Shown here: positions 16,001 through 24,407 of the stretch, piece by piece
How positions within the stretch are numbered: position 1 is the stretch's first letter
Layout of the letters: the number at the start of each line of letters is the position of its first letter
Source of the DNA: an uncultured Collinsella sp.
GTDB taxonomy: Bacteria > Actinomycetota > Coriobacteriia > Coriobacteriales > Coriobacteriaceae
Length of the DNA stretch: 64,000 nucleotides
NCBI GenBank assembly: GCA_934630735.1
Contig: CAKTWK010000004.1
Span: 29,718 to 93,717 of the forward strand
Reading direction: 5' to 3'
Translations under genes and position numbers: made by a program
Notes under the pieces: model-generated
What the model was told of the DNA's origin: nothing
The model's input: only the letters and a program-made list of their open reading frames with translations
Databases searched by the model: none

Positions 16001-16447
16001 ATGCAACGCGTACTGTTTATCTGCTATGGAAATATCTGCCGCTCGACGATGGCTGAGTCGGTGTTTACCGAGCTCGTGCGCCGCGCCAGGCGCGAGGCGG
16101 AGTTTGTCATCGATTCCGCAGCGACCTCAACCGAGGAGATCGGCAACCCGCCGCACCATGGCACGGTCGCCAAGCTGCGCGAAGTCGGGATTCCCGTCGT
16201 CGCACATCGCGCACGTCAGGTGCGTCGCGCGGAGTATGGCGACTGGGATCACATTGTCTATATGGATGCCGAGAACGCCCGCGGCCTACGTCGCATCTTT
16301 GGCGACGACCCCGACGGCAAGATTACGCGCTTGCTCGATTGGACCGAGCGCCCCGGCGACGTAGCCGATCCCTGGTACACCGGCAATTTCGATGCCACCT
16401 ACCGCGACGTACTCGACGGCTGCACCGCTATGCTCGAGCAGCTGTAG
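16001..16447 (+). CDS. Low-molecular-weight protein tyrosine phosphatase
   Basis: 148 residues. The catalytic loop CYGNICRS (C-x5-R-S) is at residues 8-15, and the general-acid DPWY motif is near residue 124. The overall size matches the family. These cytosolic enzymes dephosphorylate tyrosine on proteins, often in capsule or stress control. The start is set by GAAAGG nine bases upstream and by the C-x5-R-S loop lying right after the first strand; the frame is open for 19 further codons upstream, but without family residues. It lies 60 bp after the RpiR gene and may be co-transcribed with it, although the function appears unrelated. Confidence 0.92.
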   Translation: MQRVLFICYGNICRSTMAESVFTELVRRARREAEFVIDSAATSTEEIGNPPHHGTVAKLREVGIPVVAHRARQVRRAEYGDWDHIVYMDAENARGLRRIFGDDPDGKITRLLDWTERPGDVADPWYTGNFDATYRDVLDGCTAMLEQL

Positions 16448-16493
16448 GTTCGCGGACGCACGAACCTCGCGAGCCGCGTCATCGGCATACAGG

Positions 16494-16560
16494 TCGAGCG
16501 TGGATTTTCTCCCACTTTGAGCGTTCAAGCGCGTTCTAAACGGGAGAAAATCCACGCTCA
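16494..16560. repeat. Palindromic element, family 4 (copy 1)
   Basis: Arms GAGCGTGGATTTTCTCCC (16496-16513) and complement (16542-16559) around a loop beginning ACTTTGAGCG. A second copy is at 18165-18262; the two flank the AAA ATPase gene. The CCCACTTTGAGCG loop start is shared with the 62-bp array near 54.5 kb. Confidence 0.7.
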
Positions 16561-16576
16561 TTATCTCGGGATGGCG

Positions 16577-16609
16577 GATGCGACAAAGGCACTGCCCCTT
16601 TGTCGCATC
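16577..16609. repeat. REP-like palindrome, family 1 (copy 3)
   Basis: GATGCGACAAAGG...CCTTTGTCGCATC, ending 12 bp before the stop codon of the minus-strand ATPase gene. Confidence 0.72.
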
Positions 16610-16620
16610 GGGGACTGGCC

Positions 16621-17982
16621 CTAGACCGGCTTGACCTCCAGCTTTATCCCCTCGGAACGGGCGTCACCCAAAACATCCGAAAGGGCCCAAGTCGCATATA
16701 GCGGCAGATAGAGAACAGCTCCGCTGCGCTCAACGTTGCCTCTCGAGAAAACAATCCCGAGCTTTACGCCATATTCAGCCGTATCAAGCACATGACCGAG
16801 CGCAGCGTGCGCGTGGTAATAGGAGCCCGATTTAACCTCGATCGGAACAGCCGTCCCATCCGGTCCGTCGACCACAAAGTCCACTTCGCCGCGCTTTTTT
16901 GTCTGATAGTAGTAAAGCTGGCGATTTTGGGCAGCCAGCTGCTGGGCCACCACGTTTTCGTAAATGCCGCCCAGATTGGGCTCCTTGCTATCAAGATACG
17001 CCGCTTGGGCGACTCCAACGGGGTAGCGCGCCATCAACATGCCCGTATCCGATTGATATAGCTTGAACTGCGATGGCCGCGCCGTCTTGAGCAGGGGCGA
17101 TTTTGGCTCGGTTACGATATCGGCCTTGAGAGCAACGCCGGCATCGACAAGCCAGACAAAATCTCGCTGGTACTTGTCGTAATGCGCCTTGGGGTCAATG
17201 GAATTGAGCACGAAGCGCTTGTTTTCGCCCTCGAGCATAATAGGAAGCTGATCGTAGATGCTCTGCACCTGAAGGGCTCGCCCGCTTGCATACTTGGAGA
17301 TATCCCGCCGGTACTGTTCGTTGAGCTCTGACTGTAGCTGACGAACAGAGGCAAGGTCGCCCCGCGTGTCAAGGAAACGCTGCACGACCTCTGGCATTCC
17401 GCCGACAACGGTATAGGTCCTGAAGTTTGCCATCATCGCGTCATGAATGTAATCAGGAATGGGCTTCTCGCTGATACACGCATCGCGTATCGTTTGGCGA
17501 GCTCCCTCGCTCACCCCGATCGCCCAGCAAAACTCCTCAAAATCGAGCGGGAACATCCTAAGCTCGTGAACATATCCCACAGGATAGGACCTAACGCCCC
17601 TGAACTGGGTCCCGAGCATTGACCCCGAAAACGCCCAGCGGCACCTCCCGTCCTCAACAAGGAACTTTGCCATCGTCATGATGTCGGGGGCCTCTTGGAC
17701 CTCATCGATAAACACGAGCGTTTTGCCTGGCGCTATCGGCTTTCCCGAAAGAAGCGTCACCCTGCTGATGAAATCATCGGCATCTCGCGCCTCGAGAAGA
17801 GCATCTTTTGCTTGGCGATTTTCCGCGAGATTGAGCTCGATATAGGTTGCGTAGTTTGACTTACCGAACTCGCGAATCGAGTAGCTCTTACCGATTTGGC
17901 GAGAACCCGTGACGAACAACGCCTTTCGTTCAATGGATCTCTGCCAACAATCAAGCTCATCAGCGATTTTCCTGCGCAACAT
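16621..17982 (-). CDS. AAA-superfamily ATPase with DUF4143 domain
   Basis: 453 residues. The N-terminal P-loop is TGSRQIGKSY, the Walker B motif TLVFIDEVQEAP, and a sensor-like WAFSGSML follows. Then comes the DUF4143 region ending in RGEVDFVVDG...VPIEVKSG, which looks like a PD-(D/E)xK nuclease-type core (D then E-x-K). Proteins of this family are common in host-associated bacteria; their role is not settled, with toxin-like or DNA-related functions suggested. The ATG at 17982 has GGGAG five bases upstream. The open frame extends 43 codons further, but that part is a 33-bp direct repeat. The gene is isolated and flanked by palindromes of family 4. Confidence 0.85.
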   Translation of the reverse strand: MLRRKIADELDCWQRSIERKALFVTGSRQIGKSYSIREFGKSNYATYIELNLAENRQAKDALLEARDADDFISRVTLLSGKPIAPGKTLVFIDEVQEAPDIMTMAKFLVEDGRCRWAFSGSMLGTQFRGVRSYPVGYVHELRMFPLDFEEFCWAIGVSEGARQTIRDACISEKPIPDYIHDAMMANFRTYTVVGGMPEVVQRFLDTRGDLASVRQLQSELNEQYRRDISKYASGRALQVQSIYDQLPIMLEGENKRFVLNSIDPKAHYDKYQRDFVWLVDAGVALKADIVTEPKSPLLKTARPSQFKLYQSDTGMLMARYPVGVAQAAYLDSKEPNLGGIYENVVAQQLAAQNRQLYYYQTKKRGEVDFVVDGPDGTAVPIEVKSGSYYHAHAALGHVLDTAEYGVKLGIVFSRGNVERSGAVLYLPLYATWALSDVLGDARSEGIKLEVKPV

Positions 17983-18005
17983 AAGCTCTCCCATCGCCTC
18001 GATAA

Positions 18006-18083
18006 ATGAAATGCAGATATTTATATCGACTATTATCGATGAAATGCAGAGATTTTTAGTACCGAAATTAGATGAAATGCAGA
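18006..18083. repeat. Three direct repeats at exact 33-bp spacing
   Basis: The 12-mer ATGAAATGCAGA occurs at 18006, 18039 and 18072 in the leader of the AAA/DUF4143 gene. Identical spacing of 33 bp (three helical turns) suggests binding sites for a cooperative regulator, possibly the ATPase itself. It is also open in the gene's frame, encoding a Cys-Ile-Ser recurrence, which could be a by-product. Confidence 0.7.
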
Positions 18084-18164
18084 AATTTGAGCTTACTCGC
18101 GCACAGAACAACGACGCGTGCGCCTAAGCATGGGCATAAGTGAGGTCGGGATTCTCGCATACAA

Positions 18165-18262
18165 ATCGAGCGAGGACTATCTCCCACTTTGAGTGCGAAA
18201 TTGCGCCCAAAACGGGAGATAATCCACGCTCGATATTTCGACGGGAGAAAATCCTCGCTCGG
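18165..18262. repeat. Palindromic element, family 4 (copy 2, with extra half arm)
   Basis: Arms ATCGAGCGAGGACTATCTCC... (18165-18185) and near-complement (18214-18234), followed by another half arm GGGAGAAAATCCTCGCTCGG (18243-18262). It ends at the base before the stop codon of the TIGR04076-type gene. Confidence 0.7.
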
Positions 18263-18592
18263 TTACTCGTCGACGATCTCGGCAAGCCAGACGTTCAACG
18301 TGTCGACCTCGGGACAGCAGAACTTTGCCGTACCGGGCTCGTTGCCAGGCACGGTTCCGCCGTAGCGCAGGATATCGATATAGGGAAAGCCCACGTGACA
18401 TGCCATGGAACACATCTTGCCGCGGTCGCGGTCGAAGTCGAAGACGTCACCCGGCTTGTGCCCGTGATGGCAGCGGCATGTGCCCAGCTGGTCCACGCAG
18501 CTCACGCGGATACGCGGACGCTTGCCACGCGGCGCGCCGAGCGGCCTGTTCTCGCCCGCAGGCTTGACGCCGTCCTCGCCAGCATTACTCAT
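18263..18592 (-). CDS. TIGR04076-family cysteine-rich protein
   Basis: 109 residues. It carries the hallmark pattern of a small conserved family: GTCRCHHGHKPGDVFDFDRD, KMCSMACHVGFPYIDILRYG and CCPEVDTLNVW. Seven cysteines and several histidines suggest a metal or redox site; no catalytic function is established. The ATG overlaps the end of the pyridoxamine kinase gene by eight bases (ATGAGTAA), so the two are translationally coupled. The stop codon touches a family 4 repeat. Confidence 0.82.
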   Translation of the reverse strand: MSNAGEDGVKPAGENRPLGAPRGKRPRIRVSCVDQLGTCRCHHGHKPGDVFDFDRDRGKMCSMACHVGFPYIDILRYGGTVPGNEPGTAKFCCPEVDTLNVWLAEIVDE

Positions 18593-19409
18593 GGTCAATC
18601 ACATCCAGGCAGGCCTCGATGGGAAGGCCAGCCGACTTGTCCTCTTGGTCGGCATTGCGCTCGATAAGCTCAGCCACCACACGCATGGCATCGGACGTCG
18701 CGCGCTGCAGACTCCAGCCTGCCATAACGCGGCCGACGAGCACCGCCGAGAACGTGTCGCCCGTGCCCGGGAAATAGACCGGAATCAGGTCAAAGGGAAT
18801 CGTGAAGTACTCCCCCGCCACATAGTCGTAACCGATAACCGCGTTCGTGCCATTGACCACGGCGCTCGTAATGACCACCGATTTGGCACCCAGCTCGCGC
18901 ACGGCGTCCACAAGGGCGCGGGCCTCATCGGGCGTGATCTGCTCTGCAATAGGCGTATCAGTGAGCAGACAGGCCTCGGTGTAGTTGGGCACCGCGTAGT
19001 CTGCGCACTCCAGCAGGTGCCGCATAAGGCCAATCGTGGACTCGGGCACGCCCGCATAGAGCTTGCCGTTGTCGCCCATGATGGGGTCGACGAACACCTT
19101 GGTGCCCTTTTGCGCGCGGCGGTGGCAAAAGTCCGAGATGATGCGCGTCTCTTCCTCGGTCACGATAAAGCCGGTCGAGATGGCGTCGAACTCAAAGCCG
19201 AGCTCTTCCCAGATGGCAAGACTCTGACGCACGTACTCCGTGGTGTCGTGGATGTAGAACTTGGGATAGTTGAGCGTATCGGAAACGAGCGCCGTCGGCA
19301 GGTTATGGATACGGTAGCCCATGTGCGACAGCACCGGCAGCATGGCGGAAAGCGCGACCTTGCCGTAACCGCACATATCGTTGATCAGCAGTAGCTGAGT
19401 ATTCTTCAT
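18585..19409 (-). CDS. pdxY: Pyridoxamine/pyridoxal kinase (PdxY-like)
   Basis: 274 residues of the PfkB/ribokinase superfamily. It phosphorylates B6 vitamers in PLP salvage. Seen are LLINDMCGYGKVALSAMLPVL at the N-terminus, VFVDPIMGDNGKLY in the middle, NYTEACLLT, and the anion-hole/catalytic PGTGDTFSAVL near residue 222, where Asp is the base. The start has GGGAGG five bases upstream. It overlaps the downstream TIGR04076 gene. Coriobacteria commonly depend on B6 salvage, so this is a housekeeping role. Confidence 0.85.
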   Translation of the reverse strand: MKNTQLLLINDMCGYGKVALSAMLPVLSHMGYRIHNLPTALVSDTLNYPKFYIHDTTEYVRQSLAIWEELGFEFDAISTGFIVTEEETRIISDFCHRRAQKGTKVFVDPIMGDNGKLYAGVPESTIGLMRHLLECADYAVPNYTEACLLTDTPIAEQITPDEARALVDAVRELGAKSVVITSAVVNGTNAVIGYDYVAGEYFTIPFDLIPVYFPGTGDTFSAVLVGRVMAGWSLQRATSDAMRVVAELIERNADQEDKSAGLPIEACLDVIDHE

Positions 19410-19589
19410 GAGGGCCTCCCTTGTTTCGAGCGCGGCGCGGCAGCGCCACAGTGCGACTAAGTGTAGCGCAGGAGGCGTTGTGGGCGGAGGCGAGCGGTAC
19501 GAAGGGCAAATTGTTGCGGAAAGGTTTCGGAAATGGGGGTTGTTTGCTCCGTAGCGGCCTAGTTGATGCTACTCATATGGTGCCATTTC

Positions 19590-19740
19590 AAAACTATGCC
19601 TATTTACTACGTTTAACCGCCCGCCTCCAACCACAACGAATTTCTCTCCAACAAAACCGCAGGTAGATAGCTTGCGTTTTTCAGAAACAGCTGTTGTGGT
19701 CAGCGATGCTGGATTCATCGTAGTAATTAGGCATAGTTTT
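19590..19740. repeat. Long inverted-repeat element, family 3 (copy 1)
   Basis: Outer arms of 22 bp (19590-19611 and 19719-19740, one mismatch) containing CTATTTACTACG, enclosing the conserved core ACCGCAGGTAGATAGCTTGC. Copies at 29003-29165 and 59974-60133 share the arms (CTATCTACTACGTTTAA) and the core. A family 6 element follows immediately. No gene is seen in 19410-19968. Confidence 0.75.
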
Positions 19741-19871
19741 TGGCAAGGCCGCTTCGAAAGGCATCATCGCAGCCCAAAACGATACCTTTTCCTTCGCCCC
19801 CAAGGGATCAGATTGCCGCTTAGGAGCGTTTGCAGCGTCGAGCGGTTACGGCGTTTGGTAAAACGCCGTAA
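19741..19871. repeat. Structured repeat, family 6 (copy 2)
   Basis: Diverged body, but the tail is clear: CAGCGTCGAGCG near 19833 followed by the hairpin GGCGTTTGGTAAAACGCC (19850-19867). Same tail as at 1978-2012 and 59679-59716. Confidence 0.6.
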
Positions 19872-19889
19872 CTTAATAAGTTTGGTACC

Positions 19890-19952
19890 TTGACATTTTT
19901 TTCTTGCACTCCTAAATTAGTTAGGCACAAAACAATTGCACTACCTAACTAA
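19890..19952 (+). promoter_or_regulatory. Promoter and MarR operator
   Basis: TTGACA (19890-19895), 17-bp spacer, TAAATT (19913-19918): a near-consensus housekeeping promoter. A perfect 9-bp inverted repeat TTAGTTAGG (19917-19925) / CCTAACTAA (19944-19952) overlaps the -10 and the start region, placed so that bound MarR protein would block transcription. Confidence 0.8.
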
Positions 19953-19968
19953 AGAAAGGAGCGACACC

Positions 19969-20475
19969 ATGTGCGATGACCACATCGGCCTCTGCCCCCA
20001 CACGCCGGGCGGCGACCCCCATGAACCCGCAGATGCGCCCGCGGCACAGTCCCAATCAGACGCGCTCGCCAAGCACATCCTAAACGGGCTGGGCTTCTGC
20101 GGCCACTTTCTGCACTTTCACGGCGGCGGCGCCTCGGGAAAGGCCCCCATCGTCTGCTTGCTCGCCAAGCAGCCAAACGGCGAGATGTCACAGCAGGAAC
20201 TAGGCCTGCACTTTGATCTTAAGCCCGGTTCGCTTTCCGAAATTCTCTCCAAGATCGAATGCGCCGGCCTTATCGAGCGCAGCCGCAATCCCAAAGACCG
20301 GCGGCAGCTCACCATTCGCCTGACCGAAGCGGGATGGGAAAAGGCCCACGTAGAGCAGGCTGCCCGCATTCGCTTTAGAGAGCAGGCCTTTAGCGCGCTC
20401 ACCCACGACGAGCGCGAGGACCTCGCCGAAATGCTCGATAAAATCCGCGTAACCTGGGAGGAACTGGATGATTAA
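19969..20475 (+). CDS. MarR-family regulator
   Basis: 168 residues. The winged helix is visible at about residues 60-130: GEMSQQELGLHFDLKPGSLSEILSKIECAGLIERSRNPKDRRQLTIRLTEAG, including the wing DRR motif. The N-terminal 35 residues are Cys/His/Pro-rich (CDDHIGLCPHTPGGD) and might sense metal or oxidants; that is a guess. AAAGGAG precedes the ATG. Its stop overlaps the ABC exporter start (ATGATTAA), so it is coupled to the genes it presumably autoregulates through the operator at 19917-19952. Confidence 0.9.
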   Translation: MCDDHIGLCPHTPGGDPHEPADAPAAQSQSDALAKHILNGLGFCGHFLHFHGGGASGKAPIVCLLAKQPNGEMSQQELGLHFDLKPGSLSEILSKIECAGLIERSRNPKDRRQLTIRLTEAGWEKAHVEQAARIRFREQAFSALTHDEREDLAEMLDKIRVTWEELDD

Positions 20476-22291
20476 AACCCTTATGGGCAGCATCCGCGAT
20501 TACATGAAGGTCACGATCGCCACACCGCTGCTGGTGCTTGGCGAGGTAATCTGCCAGATGATGATCCCGTTTATCACCGCCGACATGATCGACGCCATCA
20601 AGGACGGCACCGCCGTTACCGAGATGCTGCCCACCGCCGGCCTTCTGGTGCTCATCGCGCTGACGTCGCTCGCCTTTGGCGCCGCCGCGGGCATCACCTG
20701 CAGCCATGCGAGCTGCGGCTTCGCCAAGAACCTGCGTCACGACCTGTTCTACAAGATCCAGACGTTCAGCTTTGCCAACATCGATGAGTTCTCGAGCTCC
20801 TCGCTCGTCACCCGCCTCACCACCGACATCAACAACGTGCAGCAGGCCTTTATGATGATCATCCGTATCGCCGTGCGCGCGCCGCTGGTATTGATCTTCG
20901 CCTTTACCATGGCGTTTATCATGGGCGGCAGCGTTGCCATGGTCTACCTGGTCATCATTCCGCTGCTGGGCTTTGGACTGTTCTTTATCATCTTTAAGGT
21001 GCGCCCCATCTTCTCGCGCGTCTTCCACAAGTACGACGCGCTCAACGAATCCGTTGAGGAAAACGTCACCGGCATGCGCGTGGTCAAGAGTTACGTGCGC
21101 CAGGACTACGAGAAGGAGAAGTTCGCCACCGCCGCGCGCGACGTCCAGATGGACTTCACCCGCGCCGAGAAGCTGCTCGCCTTCAACAACCCCATGATGA
21201 ACATCTGCGTCAACGGCGCGTTCGTCGTCATCATCTACCTGGGTTCCAAGCTCATCATCACGAGCCAGGGCACCCTGTTCGACGTGGGCCAGCTCTCCTC
21301 GACCTTTACCTATGGTTTCCAGATTCTCATGAGCCTGATGCAGCTGTCGATGATCTTTGTCATGGTGACCATGGCCGACGAATCGGCACACCGCATTACC
21401 GAGGTGCTGGCTGCCGAGCCCACGATCGCCGATCCCGCCGAGCCCGTGCTCGAGGTTGCCGACGGCTCCATCGACTTTGACCACGTGAGCTTTAAGTATT
21501 CCGAGTACGCGAAGCGCCAGGCGCTCGACGATATCGACCTGCATATTAAGAGCGGCGAGACCATCGGCATTATCGGTGGCACCGGCTCGGCCAAGTCGAC
21601 GCTCGTAAACCTGATCGCCCGCCTGTACGATGTCACGGAGGGCACCGTGCGCGTCGGCGGCGTGGACGTGCGCGACTACGACCTGGACGCGCTGCGCCAC
21701 CAGGTAGCCATGGTGCTGCAGAAAAACGTGCTGTTTAGCGGCACCATCGCCGAGAACCTGCGCTGGGGCGACCCGAACGCCACCGACGAGGAAGTCCGCG
21801 AGGCCGCACATCTGGCCTGCGCCGACGAGTTTGTCGACGGCTTCCCCAAGGGCTACGACACCTGGATTGAGCAGGGCGGCTCCAACGTTTCCGGCGGTCA
21901 GAAGCAGCGCCTTTGCATCGCGCGTGCCCTGCTGCGTCGCCCCAAGATCTTGATCCTGGACGACTCCACGAGCGCCGTCGACACCAAGACCGACGCCAAG
22001 ATCCGCGAGGGCCTGGCGAGCTATCTGCCCAACACGACCAAGCTCATCATCGCCCAGCGTATTAGCTCCGTGCAGGATGCTGACCGCATCATCGTCATGG
22101 AGGGTGGCCGCATCAAGGACATCGGCAACCATGACGAGCTGCTCAAGACGAGCGAGATCTACCGCGAGACCTTTACCTCGCAAAACAAGATGAGTGCCGA
22201 GGGCGAGGAGGCGGCCGAGACCGTCGCAGCCGACACCGAGGCATCCGCACCGCAAGCTCAGACCCAGGAAGGAGGCGAGGCACATGAGTAA
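20468..22291 (+). CDS. ABC exporter half-transporter (degenerate-site subunit)
   Basis: 607 residues: six-helix exporter domain (1-310), then the ATPase. Walker A reads GGTGSAKST, with Ala in place of the usual last Gly before Lys. The signature is VSGGQKQR. Walker B is followed by Asp-Ser (LILDDSTSAVD) instead of the catalytic Glu. This is the usual non-catalytic partner of a heterodimeric exporter; its mate at 22284 carries the canonical Glu. It overlaps marR by eight bases at its start and the next gene by eight bases at its end. Drugs, lipids or peptides are possible substrates. The C-terminal 30 residues are Glu/Ala-rich and low-complexity. Confidence 0.9.
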   Translation: MIKTLMGSIRDYMKVTIATPLLVLGEVICQMMIPFITADMIDAIKDGTAVTEMLPTAGLLVLIALTSLAFGAAAGITCSHASCGFAKNLRHDLFYKIQTFSFANIDEFSSSSLVTRLTTDINNVQQAFMMIIRIAVRAPLVLIFAFTMAFIMGGSVAMVYLVIIPLLGFGLFFIIFKVRPIFSRVFHKYDALNESVEENVTGMRVVKSYVRQDYEKEKFATAARDVQMDFTRAEKLLAFNNPMMNICVNGAFVVIIYLGSKLIITSQGTLFDVGQLSSTFTYGFQILMSLMQLSMIFVMVTMADESAHRITEVLAAEPTIADPAEPVLEVADGSIDFDHVSFKYSEYAKRQALDDIDLHIKSGETIGIIGGTGSAKSTLVNLIARLYDVTEGTVRVGGVDVRDYDLDALRHQVAMVLQKNVLFSGTIAENLRWGDPNATDEEVREAAHLACADEFVDGFPKGYDTWIEQGGSNVSGGQKQRLCIARALLRRPKILILDDSTSAVDTKTDAKIREGLASYLPNTTKLIIAQRISSVQDADRIIVMEGGRIKDIGNHDELLKTSEIYRETFTSQNKMSAEGEEAAETVAADTEASAPQAQTQEGGEAHE

Positions 22292-24203
22292 GGCAGCTAC
22301 CGCCGAGCGCGCACGCAACCGCAAGGGTGGCACCATGACGCGCCTCATCAAGATGCTCTTTGGCTTCTACCCGGTGCTTTTGCCCCTCGTCGTCGCCGGC
22401 GTGGTGCTCTGCGCCATCATCAATTCCATCGGCGCGACGTTTCTCCAGAGCGCGCTGCAAGTCATCAGCGAATCATGGCAGTCGGGCGACTGGACGGCCG
22501 CGCAGCCCAAAATTCTGAAGCTTGTGACCACCCTCGGCTGCATCTACGCCGTGGGCGTCGCGTCTTCGCTCTTCTGGAACCGCGCCATGGCCGTCATCAC
22601 GCAGGGCTCGCTCGAGAAGCTGCGCGAGAAGATGTTCAACCGCATGCAGGACCTGCCGATTCGCTACTTCGACACGCACCAGCGCGGCGACATCATGAGC
22701 CACTACACCAACGACATCGACACGCTGCGCCAGATGATCAGCCAGTCGCTGCCCAACCTGCTCATGACGATCATCGTCATCGTCACCGTGTTCTTCATCA
22801 TGCTGTATTACAGCGTGTGGATGTGCCTGGTCATCATCGCCGGCGTCACCTTTATGGCCTTTATGACCAAGCTGCTCGGCTCCAACTCCGCGCGCTTCTT
22901 TATCGCGCAGCAGACCGAGCTCGGCGTGGTCGAGGGCCATATCGAGGAAGTCATGAACGGCCAGAAGGTCGTCAAGGCGTTCTGTCACGAGTCCGCCGCC
23001 GAGGCCGATTTTGACGAGCGCAACGAGAAGCTCTTCGAGGTCTCGCAGAAGGCCAACATGTACGCCAACATCCTCATGCCGATCCTCGGGAACCTGGGCG
23101 ACCTGCTCTACGTGCTGGTCGCGCTGGCCGGCGGCATCTTCCTGGCGCTGGGCGTGCCCAACCTGAGCCTCTCGGGCATGGCGCTCTCCATTGCCGTCGT
23201 GGTGCCGTTCCTCAACATGACCAAGCAGTTCTGCGGCCAGATCGGCCAAATCTCGATGCAGATCAACGCCGTGGTCATGGGCCTTGCCGGCACCGAACGT
23301 ATCTTTGAGCTGCTCGACGAGGAGCCCGAGGCCGACGAGGGCTACGTGACGCTTGTCAACGCGCAGGTGAACCCCGAGACCTGGGAGCTCGAGGAGGCCA
23401 ACCACCACACCGGCATGTGGGCGTGGAAGCATCCGCACCGCGCGACCGGCGAGATCGAGTACGTGCCGCTGCGTGGCGACCTGGTCATGGACAACGTGGA
23501 CTTTGGCTATACGCCCGACCACGAGGTGCTGCACGGCGTGTCCGTGTACGCCAAGCCGGGTCAGAAGGTCGCGTTTGTCGGCGCCACCGGTGCCGGTAAG
23601 ACGACCATCACCAACCTCATCAACCGCTTCTACGACATTGCCGACGGCAAGATCCGCTACGACGGCATCAACGTCAACAAGATCCGCAAGGCCGATCTGC
23701 GCCGCTCGCTGGGCGTCGTGCTGCAGGACGTGAACCTGTTCACCGGCACCGTGATGGACAACATTCGCTACGGCAACCTGGATGCGACCGACGAGGAGTG
23801 CATCGCGGCGGCCAAGCTCGCGGGCGCGGACGACTTTATCACCCGCCTGCCCGACGGCTATGACACCATGCTCACCGGCAACGGCGCCCAGCTGTCGCAG
23901 GGCCAGCGCCAGCTGATTTCGATCGCACGCGCCGCCGTCGCCGATCCGCCGGCAATGATTCTGGACGAGGCCACGTCGAGCATCGACACCCGCACCGAGG
24001 CCATCGTGCAAGCGGGCATGGATAAGCTCATGGAGGGCCGCACGACGTTTGTCATCGCGCACCGCCTGTCCACCGTGCGCAACTCCGACGCGATCATCTG
24101 TCTGGACCACGGCCGCATCATCGAGCGCGGCAACCACGACGAGCTGATCGCCAAGCGCGGGTATTACTACCAGCTGTACACGGGTGCATTTGAGCTCGAG
24201 TAG
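22284..24203 (+). CDS. ABC exporter half-transporter (catalytic subunit)
   Basis: 639 residues. Exporter helices occupy about 20-330, followed by the ATPase domain: Walker A GATGAGKTT, signature LSQGQRQL, Walker B MILDEATSSID with catalytic Glu, and the switch histidine in IAHRLST. A 40-residue insert rich in Trp/His (about residues 365-400) precedes the ATPase. GGAGG lies upstream and the ATG overlaps the previous stop (ATGAGTAA). Forms a heterodimer with the preceding gene; MarR-controlled efflux is the likely role. Confidence 0.9.
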   Translation: MSKAATAERARNRKGGTMTRLIKMLFGFYPVLLPLVVAGVVLCAIINSIGATFLQSALQVISESWQSGDWTAAQPKILKLVTTLGCIYAVGVASSLFWNRAMAVITQGSLEKLREKMFNRMQDLPIRYFDTHQRGDIMSHYTNDIDTLRQMISQSLPNLLMTIIVIVTVFFIMLYYSVWMCLVIIAGVTFMAFMTKLLGSNSARFFIAQQTELGVVEGHIEEVMNGQKVVKAFCHESAAEADFDERNEKLFEVSQKANMYANILMPILGNLGDLLYVLVALAGGIFLALGVPNLSLSGMALSIAVVVPFLNMTKQFCGQIGQISMQINAVVMGLAGTERIFELLDEEPEADEGYVTLVNAQVNPETWELEEANHHTGMWAWKHPHRATGEIEYVPLRGDLVMDNVDFGYTPDHEVLHGVSVYAKPGQKVAFVGATGAGKTTITNLINRFYDIADGKIRYDGINVNKIRKADLRRSLGVVLQDVNLFTGTVMDNIRYGNLDATDEECIAAAKLAGADDFITRLPDGYDTMLTGNGAQLSQGQRQLISIARAAVADPPAMILDEATSSIDTRTEAIVQAGMDKLMEGRTTFVIAHRLSTVRNSDAIICLDHGRIIERGNHDELIAKRGYYYQLYTGAFELE

Positions 24204-24218
24204 ATAGGCTTGTTCCAC

Positions 24219-24324
24219 GGAGGTCTCCCAGGCGGGCCGGGGTGTAACCTCCGTGCTCAAACATTCTCGCTTCGCTGCGAAACTGCGCGCGGAAGTTACA
24301 CCCCGGCCCGCCTGGGAGACCTCC
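24219..24324. repeat. GC-rich long hairpin, family 7-type (copy 1)
   Basis: Perfect 30-bp arms (24219-24248 and 24295-24324) with a 46-nt loop that itself contains a small stem (CTCGCTTCGCTGCGA). It lies just after the ABC exporter stop codon. Similar long GC-rich hairpins occur at 32518, 49708 and 54848. Confidence 0.75.
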
Positions 24325-24368
24325 TGCGCGCAATCAGCCCGTCGTTTAAAACGGAATAAAAGTTAGTG

Positions 24369-24400
24369 AGGCCCTGGCCGGTTGGCCAGGGCCTTGTTTT
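24369..24400. terminator. Bidirectional terminator
   Basis: AGGCCCTGGCC / GGCCAGGGCCT stem with a 4-nt loop, followed by TGTTTTG on the plus strand. It ends the marR-ABC operon and probably the convergent LysR gene. Confidence 0.8.
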
Positions 24401-24407
24401 GTGTGAG

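Noticed and set aside
20399..24260. Long minus-strand frames opposite the two ABC exporter genes
   Set aside because: Both are mirror frames of genes with intact Walker and signature motifs.
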